64,000 nucleotides of DNA, taken from NCBI GenBank assembly GCA_035701265.1, contig DASSNU010000021.1:186001-250000 (forward strand), given 5' to 3'. Below are positions 17,929 through 28,901 of the stretch, piece by piece. Source of the DNA: DASSNU01 sp035701265. Its GTDB lineage: Bacteria; Gemmatimonadota; Gemmatimonadetes; Gemmatimonadales; Gemmatimonadaceae. The translations under genes were made by a program, and so were the position numbers. The number at the start of each line of letters is the position of its first letter. Within the stretch, counting starts at the first letter, position 1. Under the pieces are notes generated by a model. The model was not told where the DNA came from, searched no databases, and saw nothing but the letters and a program-made list of their open reading frames with translations.

Positions 17929-18880
17929 CGCGCTGGTGACCGGCGGCGCCGGGTTCATCGGGTCGCACGTGGCGGATGGACTGCTCGCGGCCGGCTACGA
18001 CGTCACCGTGCTGGATGATCTGTCCAGCGGCAAACGCGAGCAGGTCCCCACCGGCGCGCGATTCGTGGAGGGAGACATCGCGTCTCCCGCGGCGGCGGCG
18101 CTCGTGCGAGAGCGTCGCTTCGACGTGATCTGTCACCTGGCCGCGCAGATCGATGTGCGGCGCAGCGTGCGCGACCCCGCCCACGACGCGCGCGTGAACG
18201 TGGTCGGCTCGCTGAACCTGCTCGAGGCCGCGCGCGGCAGCGAGACGCCACCGCGCTTCATCTTCTCCTCCACGGGCGGGGCGATCTACGGCGACCTCGT
18301 ACCGCCCCCCACCGCGGAGAACGCGGACAAGGATCCGCAATCGCCCTACGGAACGGCCAAACTGAGCGTGGAGTACTACCTCGGGTACTACGCGCGCGTG
18401 CACGGCATGGACACGGTGGCGCTGCGCTACGCGAACGTGTACGGGCCGCGGCAGGATCCGCACGGCGAGGCGGGGGTCGTCGCGATCTTCTGCGGCCGGC
18501 TGCTGGACGGCGCGCCGCTCACGGTGTTCGGCGATGGGCGTCAGACGCGCGACTACGTGTTCGTGGAAGACGTGGCACGGGCGAACGTGCTGGCCGCCGC
18601 GTGCGCGCTTCCGGGCGCCGGCGGCGTGGACGCGCGCGCCATCAACGTCGGCACCGGCACGGAAACCAGCGTGCTGGAGCTGGCGCGCGCGCTCATGCGC
18701 ACGACGGGGTGCACCGTTCCCGTCGAACACGCGCCCGCGCGCGCGGGCGAGCAGCAGCGGTCGGCGGTGAACGTCGCGCGTGCGCGCGACCGCCTGGGAT
18801 GGAGTCCATCGGTCACACTGGAGGATGGTCTGCGACGCACCTACGAGTGGTTTCGCGATCGACAGGGGAGGATGGCGTGA
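17918..18880 (+). CDS. galE: UDP-glucose 4-epimerase-type NAD-dependent epimerase
   Basis: A 320-residue extended SDR. It has TGGAGFIGSHVADGL at the N-terminus, CHLAAQIDVRRSV, the SSTGGAIYGD active-site strand, SPYGTAKLSVEYY (YxxxK), ANVYGPRQDPHGEAGVVAIF and FGDGRQTRDYVFVEDV. The SSTGGA..YG variant is typical of the archaeal/actinobacterial-like GalE subgroup. It probably interconverts UDP-glucose and UDP-galactose (or N-acetyl forms) for the envelope. It overlaps hemA by 11 nt and tolQ by 4 nt, tying a sugar enzyme to heme and Tol genes on one transcript. Confidence 0.82.
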   Translation: MARSALVTGGAGFIGSHVADGLLAAGYDVTVLDDLSSGKREQVPTGARFVEGDIASPAAAALVRERRFDVICHLAAQIDVRRSVRDPAHDARVNVVGSLNLLEAARGSETPPRFIFSSTGGAIYGDLVPPPTAENADKDPQSPYGTAKLSVEYYLGYYARVHGMDTVALRYANVYGPRQDPHGEAGVVAIFCGRLLDGAPLTVFGDGRQTRDYVFVEDVARANVLAAACALPGAGGVDARAINVGTGTETSVLELARALMRTTGCTVPVEHAPARAGEQQRSAVNVARARDRLGWSPSVTLEDGLRRTYEWFRDRQGRMA

Positions 18881-19599
18881 GTCCGGCAATCGTGCTGGCG
18901 CAAGTGGGGCGGGCCGTGCCGACGACGGCCACGGAGCTGGTGACCCAGGCATCGATGATCACGAAGGTCGTGCTCCTCGTCCTGCTGGCACTCTCGCTCG
19001 TGAGCTGGGCCATCATGCTCGGGAAGGCGTGGGAGTTTCGCCGGTTGAACGCGGCCGGGTCGCGATTCATCCGCGAGTTCGAGCGCGTGTCCGCGCTCGA
19101 GGAGGCCAGCGCGCTGGCCCGCCGCACGCCGCCGAGCGCGTTCACGCGCGTCTTCTCGCGCGCGGTGAACTTCTTTGCCGAGATGCGCCCGGGGGCGCTG
19201 CGTCAGGGTACGGGGGGAGAGCCGCTGTCCGCGTCGCAGGTGGAAGCGCTGCGGCTCGTGCTCGATTCGCAGGCGGCCTCCGAGCGCGACCGACTCGGAC
19301 ACTTCATCCCGTCGCTGGGCACCGTGGCCTCGGCCAGCCCGCTGCTCGGGCTGCTCGGCACCGTGCTCGGCATCATCGATGCGTTCGTCGGGATCGCGGT
19401 GTCCGGATCGGGGAATCTCTCGGCGGTGGCACCGGGCGTGGCCGAGGCGCTGACGGCGACCGCCGCGGCGCTCACCGTCGCGATCCCTGCGGCGTTCGGC
19501 TACAACATCTTCGCGAACAAGTTGAATCGCGTGGAGTCGGAGTTGGAGAGCTTCGGGACGGAAATCATCGCCATGATGGTCCGTGAGGGGCGCATATGA
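18877..19599 (+). CDS. tolQ: TolQ/ExbB-type proton channel protein
   Basis: A 240-residue inner-membrane protein with three predicted helices: an N-terminal one (about residues 25-45), then two near the C-terminus (SPLLGLLGTVLGIIDAFVGI and ALTATAAALTVAIPAAFGYNIF). The GLLGTVxGxxxAF and A-T-A-x-G/A-L-x-VAIPA motifs are the MotA/TolQ/ExbB signature. With TolR it converts proton-motive force into movement of a TolA/TonB-like protein. The GTG start overlaps the upstream epimerase and has a GGGGAGGA ribosome-binding site. Tol rather than Exb identity rests on the following tolB-pal genes. Confidence 0.92.
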   Translation: MSPAIVLAQVGRAVPTTATELVTQASMITKVVLLVLLALSLVSWAIMLGKAWEFRRLNAAGSRFIREFERVSALEEASALARRTPPSAFTRVFSRAVNFFAEMRPGALRQGTGGEPLSASQVEALRLVLDSQAASERDRLGHFIPSLGTVASASPLLGLLGTVLGIIDAFVGIAVSGSGNLSAVAPGVAEALTATAAALTVAIPAAFGYNIFANKLNRVESELESFGTEIIAMMVREGRI

Positions 19600-19640
19600 G
19601 CGCGGCGCGACGCTCGCACGGCGCCAGCGAGAGTTAGCCG

Positions 19641-20057
19641 ATGCCACGGCGCCGGCGCGCGGGCGGGCTCCCGATCAACGCGGAGATCAACGTCGTCAGT
19701 CTGATCGACGTGATGATGCTGCTCATGGTCATCTTCATGATCACCGCTCCGCTCATGCAGGGCGGGGTGGATGTCGCGCTCCCCAAGGCGGAAGCGCGCC
19801 CGCTCACGGCGGCGAGCAGTCTGGTGGTGACGGTGGACCGCCGCGGACAGATCCTGGTGGACGACGCGCGGCTCACGTACGACGAATTCCGCACGAGCTT
19901 CCCGGCGCTCGCCGCGCGGCGCGGGCAGCAGGGCGTGTATCTGCGCGCCGACCGGGGCGTGCCGTACGGCGACGTGGTGCGCGTGCTGGCGGTGATGCGC
20001 GCCGCAGGGGTGGGCGACGTGGGGCTGGTGGCGGAGCCGGAGGACAGCGGATCGTGA
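19641..20057 (+). CDS. tolR: TolR/ExbD-type protein
   Basis: A 138-residue biopolymer transport protein. A basic N-terminus and NAEINVVSLIDVMMLLMVIFMIT make the single membrane helix, with the essential Asp in the SLIDVMxxLLxxFM motif. The rest is the periplasmic domain with VTVDRRGQILVDD. ATG 19641 is the start, but the same frame has a 13-codon ATG...TAG mini-ORF at 19596-19637, ending one codon before. It overlaps the TonB-like gene by 4 nt. Confidence 0.92.
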   Translation: MPRRRRAGGLPINAEINVVSLIDVMMLLMVIFMITAPLMQGGVDVALPKAEARPLTAASSLVVTVDRRGQILVDDARLTYDEFRTSFPALAARRGQQGVYLRADRGVPYGDVVRVLAVMRAAGVGDVGLVAEPEDSGS

Positions 20058-20773
20058 CGGCACGGCGCCCCGGAGAAACGAGACTCACGGCGCCACTCGT
20101 GGGTTCGGTCCTGCTGCACGCCGCGGTGGCCGGCACGCTGCTGTTCGCGCGTCCGGCGCATCCGGCCACCCCGCCGCCCGTGTACCGTGTGCAACTCCTG
20201 GCGGCGCCGCCCGGCCCACGCGCCATCGGTGTGGTGAAGCCGCCGGAGACAACGAAGCCGCCCACGCCCAAGCCGCCGCCCCCCAGGGCGCAGACGCGCG
20301 CGCGCGAGATGCCGGCGCCGGAGCCGCCCAAGACCACGCACCGCGCGCCGCCGCGCGAAGCGACCCCCGTCGAGACGCCGCGCACGACCGACACGCGGAA
20401 CACGGACGAGGATCAGGCTGCGGGCGGCGGAGCCACCGGCGGCCGTGGGGCCGACGTCGCCACCGTCCGCACGGAGGGGATCGACTTCCCGTATCCCGGG
20501 TACCTGCAGAACATCGTCCGCCAGATCGCGCTGCGCTTCAAGCCGCCGGGAAACACCGCCGCCAGCGCGGAGGTGTTCTTCCTGTTGCACCGGGACGGCT
20601 CCGTCTCCAACCTGCGCTTCGTCCAACGGTCGGGGAACTTCGCCTTCGACATCGAAGCGCAGGGCGCGATCGAGAGTGCCGCGCGCGCGGGAGACTTCGG
20701 TCCGCTTCCGTCCGGCTTTGCCGATGATGTGCTCCCCGTCTCCTTCAGCTTCGATCCCAAGGTGCTGCACTGA
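20054..20773 (+). CDS. TonB/TolA-like energy transducer
   Basis: A 239-residue protein with a short cytoplasmic N-terminus, one membrane helix (about residues 13-30), a Pro-rich KPPETTKPPTPKPPPP linker that spans the periplasm, and a C-terminal TonB-type domain (AEVFFLLHRDGSVSNLRFVQRSGN). It occupies the tolA position between tolR and tolB, so it most likely links TolQR to TolB/Pal. Its C-domain looks more TonB-like than TolA-like, so dual or TonB function cannot be excluded. The GTG start overlaps tolR by 4 nt. Confidence 0.82.
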   Translation: MTARRPGETRLTAPLVGSVLLHAAVAGTLLFARPAHPATPPPVYRVQLLAAPPGPRAIGVVKPPETTKPPTPKPPPPRAQTRAREMPAPEPPKTTHRAPPREATPVETPRTTDTRNTDEDQAAGGGATGGRGADVATVRTEGIDFPYPGYLQNIVRQIALRFKPPGNTAASAEVFFLLHRDGSVSNLRFVQRSGNFAFDIEAQGAIESAARAGDFGPLPSGFADDVLPVSFSFDPKVLH

Positions 20774-22113
20774 TGACCTTCATCCGCTCATGCTCCTGGC
20801 CGGTGCTCGCGCTCCTCGCGTGCGTGGCCGCTCCCGCTGCGGCGCGCGCGCAGGACACCACGTCGCAGCGCGGCGTCCGCATCGGTCTCACGTATCAAGC
20901 CGGCACGCGTCCGGGGATCGTCGTACTTCCCGTCCGCGGCATGGAGGGCGGGGACAGCCTGCGCGCCATCCTGGAGCGCGACCTGGACTTCAGCGATGCC
21001 GTGCAGGTCATCGGGATGGCGGGGACGGCGGCGCGCCAGGCCGTGGAAGGCGCCGGCACCGGGCCGATCAATTACGCGCTCTGGAAGTCGCTGGGCGCGG
21101 CGGGGATCGTGCAGACCACCCCGTCGGCCGGTGGCGTGACCGTGGCGGTGCACGACGTGGCGCAGCGGAAAGTGCTCAGCACACGATCGTTCGCGCTGCC
21201 GAGCGGGGTGCTCGGTGGTGCGTGGCGTATGGCTGTGCACGGGATTTCGGACGAGCTGGTGCGGATGATCACCGGCGCGCGCGGGATCGCGCAGTCGCGC
21301 ATCCTGTACGTGCGGGGAGGGAGGGTGTACGTTATAGACAGCGATGGCTACGGCGAGCGCGCGCTCACGAGCGGCAGCGGCGCGTTGTCACCTGCCTGGA
21401 ATCCGAACGGCCGCTCGATCGCGTACAGTCGGATGGGTGGGACAGGCACGGAGGTTCTGATCCAGGACCTCGCCGCCGGTACGGCACAGCGCCTTCCGGG
21501 AATGCGCCCGGGGCTCAACATCACGCCGGTCTTCTCGCCCAACGGCTCGACGCTGGTCTACGCGCATGGCGAGGAGTCGGGCACCGATCTCTACGCCGTG
21601 GACGCATTCGGCGCAGGGGGAGGGAGCACGACGATGCGGCGCCTCACCGTCGGGCGCGGGTCGGACAACGTGTCGCCCAGCTTCAGCCCGGACGGGCGGC
21701 ACCTCGCGATGACGTCGGGACGTGCCGGACACCCGGAGGTGTACACGCTTGATGTGGACGGATCGAACGTGGAGCTGCTCACGCCGTTCAACTTCGGCGA
21801 CCAGAACTATCGCTCCAATCCGGACTGGGCGCCGGATGGCCGGCTGATCGCGTTCCAGTCGCAGATCGCCGGGCAGTTTCAAGTGATGACCATCACGTTG
21901 CGTGACCGCACGGTCAAGCAACATACGAGTGAAGGTATCAACGAGGATCCATCGTGGGCACCGGACAGCCGTCATCTGGTGTTCACGTCGAACCGGACGG
22001 GCGTGAGGGAGCTGTGGGTGCTCGACACGGAGTCGGGACGCGCACGGCAGCTCACGCACGCACCGGGAGCTCGCATGGCGGCGTGGTCGGGCGTCTTGGG
22101 GGCCGTGCCGTGA
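20773..22113 (+). CDS. tolB: Tol-Pal system beta-propeller protein TolB
   Basis: A 446-residue periplasmic protein. It has a signal peptide (cleavage about after ARAQ, residue 27), an N-terminal alpha/beta domain with the YALWKSLGAAGIV segment, then a six-bladed propeller built of repeated SPxWxPxG/SFSPDGRHLAMTS units. TolB binds Pal and helps constrict the outer membrane at division. The start overlaps the TonB-like stop by 1 nt. A hairpin and 68-nt spacer separate it from pal. Confidence 0.95.
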   Translation: MTFIRSCSWPVLALLACVAAPAAARAQDTTSQRGVRIGLTYQAGTRPGIVVLPVRGMEGGDSLRAILERDLDFSDAVQVIGMAGTAARQAVEGAGTGPINYALWKSLGAAGIVQTTPSAGGVTVAVHDVAQRKVLSTRSFALPSGVLGGAWRMAVHGISDELVRMITGARGIAQSRILYVRGGRVYVIDSDGYGERALTSGSGALSPAWNPNGRSIAYSRMGGTGTEVLIQDLAAGTAQRLPGMRPGLNITPVFSPNGSTLVYAHGEESGTDLYAVDAFGAGGGSTTMRRLTVGRGSDNVSPSFSPDGRHLAMTSGRAGHPEVYTLDVDGSNVELLTPFNFGDQNYRSNPDWAPDGRLIAFQSQIAGQFQVMTITLRDRTVKQHTSEGINEDPSWAPDSRHLVFTSNRTGVRELWVLDTESGRARQLTHAPGARMAAWSGVLGAVP

Positions 22114-22134
22114 TGATCCGCGGCCGCGTGGGCG

Positions 22135-22164
22135 CGCCGGCGGCGAAACACGTGTCCGCCGGCG
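22135..22164 (+). terminator. Hairpin between tolB and pal
   Basis: A 9-bp GC stem (22135-22143 with 22156-22164) with a 12-nt loop is followed by an unstructured C/A-rich stretch before the pal ribosome-binding site (GGAG at 22220). It may attenuate read-through or stabilise the tol mRNA end rather than fully terminate. Confidence 0.4.
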
Positions 22165-22231
22165 AGCTCGGCTGGAACCGTCCGTCACCACCACTCTTCC
22201 CATCACCCACCTCACACCCGGAGAAACGAGC

Positions 22232-22831
22232 ATGATCCGTACACCCGCACTCTCGATCCTCGCGGTGGTGACCGTGGCCGCGGTCGTCGGCTGTCACCGC
22301 GCTCCGCCACCTCCGCCGCCCGAGCCGGCGCCCACGGTCAACCAGGATAGCATCGACGCCGCACGGAGGGCGCGCGAGGACTCGATCCGGGCGGACTCGA
22401 TCAGGCGCGTGCAGGAAGCGGAGGCCGCGGCGCGCGCGGAGCGCGATCGCCGGATCGCCGAGATGCGGAACACGCTCGCGAGCCAGATCTTCTTCGACTA
22501 CGACAGCGACGCGCTGAGCGCGCAAGCGCAGAGCACGCTCGACGCCAAGCTGGCGATTCTGAACGCGAACGCGGCCGTCCGGTTGCGCATCGCCGGGAAC
22601 GCGGACGAGCGCGGATCCGACGAGTACAACCTGGCGCTCGGACAGCGGCGCGCGGCGGCGGCCAAGCGGTATCTCACGCAGCACGGGATCGCCGACGACC
22701 GGCTGGAGATCGTGAGCTACGGCGAGGAGCGTCCCGTCTGCCAGCAGTCGGACGAGTCGTGCTACCAGCAGAACCGGCGCGATGAGTTCGAGATCATCGC
22801 CGGCGGCGATTCCCTCAACCCGACGGACTGA
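22232..22831 (+). CDS. pal: Peptidoglycan-associated lipoprotein Pal
   Basis: A 199-residue lipoprotein. The signal ends in lipobox VVGC (Cys about residue 21). A Pro-rich run and a charged coiled-coil-like segment (DSIDAARRAREDSIRADSIRR) lead to an OmpA-like domain: IFFDYDSDALSAQAQ, GNADERGSDEYNLALGQRRA and SYGEERPVC. The OmpA domain binds diaminopimelate in peptidoglycan, anchoring the outer membrane. A cysteine pair near the C-terminus (CQQSDESCYQ) could form a disulfide. The stop overlaps the cpoB start. Confidence 0.95.
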   Translation: MIRTPALSILAVVTVAAVVGCHRAPPPPPPEPAPTVNQDSIDAARRAREDSIRADSIRRVQEAEAAARAERDRRIAEMRNTLASQIFFDYDSDALSAQAQSTLDAKLAILNANAAVRLRIAGNADERGSDEYNLALGQRRAAAAKRYLTQHGIADDRLEIVSYGEERPVCQQSDESCYQQNRRDEFEIIAGGDSLNPTD

Positions 22832-23613
22832 TGCGGTTTCTTCGCGGTCTGGCTCCGGTCGCCCTCGTGGCGACCGGAGCGTGCTTCGCCACCCAGAGCG
22901 ACGTTCGCCAGCTCCAGGCGAATCTGATCGCCGCGCGTCAGGAGTCGGCGCGCTCGGACTCGATCACGCAGGCGCGGCTGCGCGACGTGATCGCCCAGAT
23001 GGGTACGGTGAACGACTCGCTCTCGCAGCTCGCGTCGCGGCTCACGCGCTTCACCGGTGATGTGCGTGGCGATCTGTACCAGATGGGACAACAGCTCCTC
23101 GCCGTGCAGGAGCTGACCGGGCAGAGCCAGCGGCGGCTGCAGGAGTTGCGCACCGACCTGGAGCAGCGCGGGCAGCAGATCGCAGCGGAGCAGGCGCAGA
23201 CGACGGGGGACACGACCGCCGCCGCGGCTGCGACCACCCCAGGGCCGAATCAATTGCTCGAGGTGGGACTGGAGCAGTTGCGCCACGGTAGTCCGTCGGC
23301 GGCGCGCGCGGCGTTCCAGCAGTTGCTGCAGCAGTATCCGAAGGCGGACGTGGCGGCGGATGCGCAGTTCTACACGGCGGAGGCGTATGCCGCGGAAGGT
23401 GACACGGCGCACGCGGACAGCGTGTACGCGGCGGTCGTGACCACGTACCCCTCCTCGCCGCGTGCACCCACGGCGCTCTACAAGCAGGCGCTGTCGTTGC
23501 AGCAGGCGGGGAACGTGCCGGCAGCGCGCGCGGCGCTGAACAAGCTGGTGGAGCAGTACCCGCGCTCCGACGAGGCCGCGCTGGCGCGCGAGCGGCTTCG
23601 CACCATGCGGTAG
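22831..23613 (+). CDS. cpoB: Tol-Pal-linked TPR/coiled-coil protein CpoB (YbgF)
   Basis: A 260-residue exported protein. The signal may be a lipoprotein one (VATGAC, Cys about residue 18). A long coiled coil (about 25-110) forms the trimerisation region, then TPR repeats (LLEVGLEQLRHGSPSAARAAFQQLLQQYPKAD; TALYKQALSLQQAGN) complete the CpoB architecture. CpoB coordinates cell-wall synthesis with Tol-driven constriction. It starts on the TGATG junction with pal, so its production is coupled to Pal. Confidence 0.9.
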   Translation: MRFLRGLAPVALVATGACFATQSDVRQLQANLIAARQESARSDSITQARLRDVIAQMGTVNDSLSQLASRLTRFTGDVRGDLYQMGQQLLAVQELTGQSQRRLQELRTDLEQRGQQIAAEQAQTTGDTTAAAAATTPGPNQLLEVGLEQLRHGSPSAARAAFQQLLQQYPKADVAADAQFYTAEAYAAEGDTAHADSVYAAVVTTYPSSPRAPTALYKQALSLQQAGNVPAARAALNKLVEQYPRSDEAALARERLRTMR

Positions 23614-23632
23614 CACGCCGGCGGCGGACGCA

Positions 23633-24445
23633 ATGGCGAAGCAGCGCACGGCCGAGATGCCGTTCCTCGACCATCTCGAGGAGCTCCGCTGGCGGCTGAT
23701 CTGGTCGCTGCTCGCTCTGGTCGTGGGGATCTCGATCGCGCTCGTGCTCGTATTGCGCGTCGACGCGCTGGCGATCCTCCAGCAGCCGATCGCGCCATAC
23801 CTCCAGGGACACAAGCTCGTCTTCACCAACCCGAGCGACGCCTTCATGATCGTGATGAAGGTGGCGATCGGCATCGGCATCGTGCTGGCACTGCCGGTGG
23901 TGCTCTACCAGCTCTGGGCGTTCGTGGCGCCGGCGCTCTATCCGCACGAGAAGCGGCTGGTCATCCCGGTGATCGTGGGCGCGGTGGCGTTGTTCGCGGC
24001 CGGAGTGGGGATCGCCTACTTCTACATTCTCCCGTACACGCTCGGCTTCCTGATCAACTTTCAGTCGGGTGCACTGGAGCCGATGATCACCGCGGACGCG
24101 TATTTCGGCTTCGCGGTAGGAATGTCGCTCGCCTTCGGCGCCGTGTTCGAGCTGCCGATCGTGATTCTGGCGCTCACCGCGATCGGGCTGGTGACACCGG
24201 CCATGCTGCGCCGCTTCCGGCGCTATGCCGTGGTGCTGAGCGCGGTCGCGGGTGCGATCATCACACCGGGCGGCGACTTCATGACGCTGGCGGCGCTGAG
24301 CGTGCCGATCTACGGGTTGTACGAGGTGAGCGTGTTGCTGTCCTTCCTGGTGCACCGCCGGCGCGAGCGGCGAGCGGCGCGGGAGGCGGCGCTCGAAGCG
24401 GAGCGCGAGGCGGAGCGCGGGCAGGAGCACGGGGCGCCGGCATGA
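23633..24445 (+). CDS. tatC: Twin-arginine translocase subunit TatC
   Basis: A 270-residue inner-membrane protein with six predicted helices. It has the N-terminal MPFLDHLEELRWRLIWS, the F-x-P-s-DAFM segment, APALYPHEKRL and AVGMSLAFGAVFELPIV motifs of TatC. It recognises twin-arginine signal peptides and builds the Tat pore with TatA. A 35-residue Arg/Glu/Ala-rich cytoplasmic tail follows the last helix. tatA lies apart at 37055. The stop overlaps lptD by 4 nt. Confidence 0.96.
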   Translation: MAKQRTAEMPFLDHLEELRWRLIWSLLALVVGISIALVLVLRVDALAILQQPIAPYLQGHKLVFTNPSDAFMIVMKVAIGIGIVLALPVVLYQLWAFVAPALYPHEKRLVIPVIVGAVALFAAGVGIAYFYILPYTLGFLINFQSGALEPMITADAYFGFAVGMSLAFGAVFELPIVILALTAIGLVTPAMLRRFRRYAVVLSAVAGAIITPGGDFMTLAALSVPIYGLYEVSVLLSFLVHRRRERRAAREAALEAEREAERGQEHGAPA

Positions 24446-27374
24446 GGTGGATGCCTTTCGCGGTGGCCGCGCTGCTGGGAGGGGCGGCGCCGGCCGCGCT
24501 CCGCGCGCAGCAGCCACCGCGCCCGCCGGCGCAGGACACCACACGACCGGGCGAACGGACGCCCGGCGATACCGCCGCACGCGACAGTGCCGGCCGCGAC
24601 ACCACGCGCGCGGAGCTCGTGCATTGGGAGGAGCCCGATTCGATCATGGCCTCGCTCCTCGCGCGCCCGGGATACGTGTCCACACGCTACCGCGCGAACC
24701 GCTCCACCTTCCGCGGGCATCCGCGGCTGCTCGAGCTCGGCGGCGAGGCCGCGGTGACGCGCGCGCAGGCTACCGTGGTGGGCGACACCATCATCTACCG
24801 GGATTCCACCCAGGTCGTCACGGTGATGGGAGACTCGGTGGTGCTCCGCGATCTCTCGCAAAATTCCGGCGACCTGCACGCGCGCGGCTTGCTGGTCTAC
24901 GACCTGCGCGCCCACCGCGGGCTCGGGACGAACATCGCGACCACCGCCACCGAGTCGGCGCAGACGTGGTTCGTGACCGCGGACACCGGCGTCGTACAGA
25001 TGGACACGACGCAGACCGGGCACAGCGTCACATACGCGGAGGACGGCACGATCACAAGCTGCGATCTCCCCTTTCCGCACTACCACTTTTCGGCGGGGGA
25101 GATCAAGCACATCTCGAAGAGCTGGATCGTCGCGCGCCCGGCCGTGCTGTACGTGCAGGACATCCCCGTGTTCTGGCTGCCGTTCGTCTTCCAGGATCTG
25201 CGCAGCGGCCGGCACAGCGGATTGCTCCCCATGCGCTTCGGGCTCACCGATGTCATCCGCACGTCGGCCAACTATCGCCGCCAGATCGAGGACCTGGGGT
25301 ACTACTTCGCCATCAACGACTACATGGATGCCCAGTTCTCCCTCGATTGGCGGAGCGGTGCGCACGCCACCGACGGGGACCCCGGGTGGATGCGGCTGAA
25401 CGGCGAGTGGGAGTACCGCTGGCTGAACCGCTTCCTGTCCGGCCACGTGGCCACGTCGTACAGCCGGTACTCGGACGGGAGCACGAACACGGCGCTCTCG
25501 TGGACGCACGCGCAGTCCTTTTCGCAGCGGAGCAGCCTCAACGCGAACATCAACTACGTGTCCAACACGCTCGCGCAGCGGCAGCAGGCGCTCAACGTGG
25601 CGCAGGCGCTCGCTACCATCTACTCGGCGCTCAACTACCGGCGAAAGATCGGTGGAGCGGATTTCAGCCTGGGGGGCACGCGGCGGCAGTTCACCGGCCG
25701 TTCGGAGGTGGACCAGGACTTCCCGAACTTCAACATCACCACGGCGCCCATCTCGCCGGTGTCGTGGCTCGTCTGGTCGCCGCAACTGAGCGTGACCAAT
25801 AGCGAGCGCTCCCACATCGATCAGAACGCCGCCTCCGCCGCGGCCTTCCGCTTCACCGTCACCCCCGGCGGCGCGCTGGACAGCACGCGCATCGATGCCA
25901 GCCAGCGCAACACGCGCGTCAACTTCGACACGCCGGTGCGCATTGGCGGCTTCACCTGGCGGAACACGTTCACGGTGAACGATCAGTTCAACGACTTCCC
26001 GCAGCTCATCACGATTCCCGACGTGCGCGACACGAGCCTCACGGCGGATCGCGTGTTCGCGCAGACATACCAGACGTCGATCGACTGGACCACGTCGCTC
26101 GATCTGCCCTCGCTGTCCGGCGGGAAGTGGAACATCACCCCCTCGCTGCAGATCGTAAACGCCGACCCGGCGTCGGCGTTCTGGGTGCGGAGCTTCCTGA
26201 GCGGCGGGGAGTTCGTGCACCAGTCCAAGCGACTGCAGTACACGATCTCCAGCTCGCCCACGTTCTTCGGGCTGTTCCCGGGATTCGGTCCCTTCAGCCG
26301 GATCCGCCACTCGATCACGCCGCGCATCTCGTACAGCTACGCGCCGCAGGGTGAGGTGAGCGACGACTTTCTCCAGGCGGTGCGCAAGACACGGGTCGGG
26401 GACCTGAGCACGCTCACGCGCAACCAGGTGACGCTCGCGCTCAACCAGGTGTTCGAGGCGAAGGTGCGGCAGCCTGGCGACTCCACGCCAGGCGGCGGAG
26501 AGAAGCTGAAGCTGCTGCAGCTCGACTTCTCTCCCATCACCTGGGATTTCGAGCGTGCGCGCAAGACCGGCGGGACGGGGCTCACCACGCCGAGCTTCTC
26601 CCTGCGCGCGGCATCGGATCTCATTCCAGGACTCGATCTCCGCATCGGGTGGTCGCTCTTCGAGGGGAATCCGCAGAGCGACTCGGCGCGGTTCAAGCCG
26701 TTCCGCGAGTCGATTTCCGCCGGACTCGCCATCGGTCGCGGGCGCAATCCGTTCGCCATGCTCGCGCGCCTCTTCGGCGGGTCCGGTGCGGCGCCGAGCG
26801 ACACGCTCGCCGAAGCGCCGTACGATTCCACATTGGGGCTCCCGCGCGAAACCGCGCCTCAGGTGGCGGGCACGACGCGAAGCCGCTATCCGCTCGGCGT
26901 CAACACCTCGCAGGGATGGCAGTTGCGCCTCGACTTCTCCGCCATTCGTCGCCGTCCACCCGCCGGTGTGTCGGCAGAGCTGTTCGATCCGACGGCCATC
27001 TGTCAGGAGGTGGACCCCGCACTGCGCGAGCGGTGCGAGGAGCAGCAGTTGGCGCTCGCCCAGCAGGACACGAGCGGCCTGTTCGAGGGGACGCGCATCG
27101 CACGCATTCCTCCCAGCGCCACGCTGCGGGCGAGCACGAGCTTTCGCCTCACGCCCAACTGGGCGGTGGAATGGCAGACGGGGTACGATTTCGAGCGGCG
27201 CCGCTTTTCCGATCACATCGTGACGCTCCAGCGGGACATGCACGACTGGCGGGCGATCTTCGCCTTCACGCAGTCGCCGACGGGAAGCTTCGCGTTCAAT
27301 TTCTTCATCTCGCTCATTGCCGAGCCGGACCTCAAGTTCCAGTACAACCAGCGGACCTATCGTCCCACGCAACC

Positions 27375-27378
<4 letters not shown>
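24442..27378 (+). CDS. lptD: LptD-like outer-membrane LPS-assembly barrel
   Basis: A 978-residue exported protein with signal peptide (cleavage near ALRAQ, residue 23). Residues about 90-200 look like the OstA/LptA jellyroll (LELGGEAAVTRAQATVVGDTI; QVVTVMGDSVVLRD). The rest is alternating hydrophobic strands with many aromatic girdle residues, as in the LptD barrel, beginning at FPHYHFSAGEIKHISK and VFWLPFVFQDLRSGRHSGLLPMRFG, the most conserved part. LptD with LptE inserts lipopolysaccharide in the outer leaflet. It is translationally coupled to tatC before it and hutH after it. Two cysteines (CQEVDPALRERC) sit in a late loop. LPS itself is inferred. Confidence 0.85.
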
Positions 27379-28897
<1,519 letters not shown>

Positions 28898-28901
<4 letters not shown>

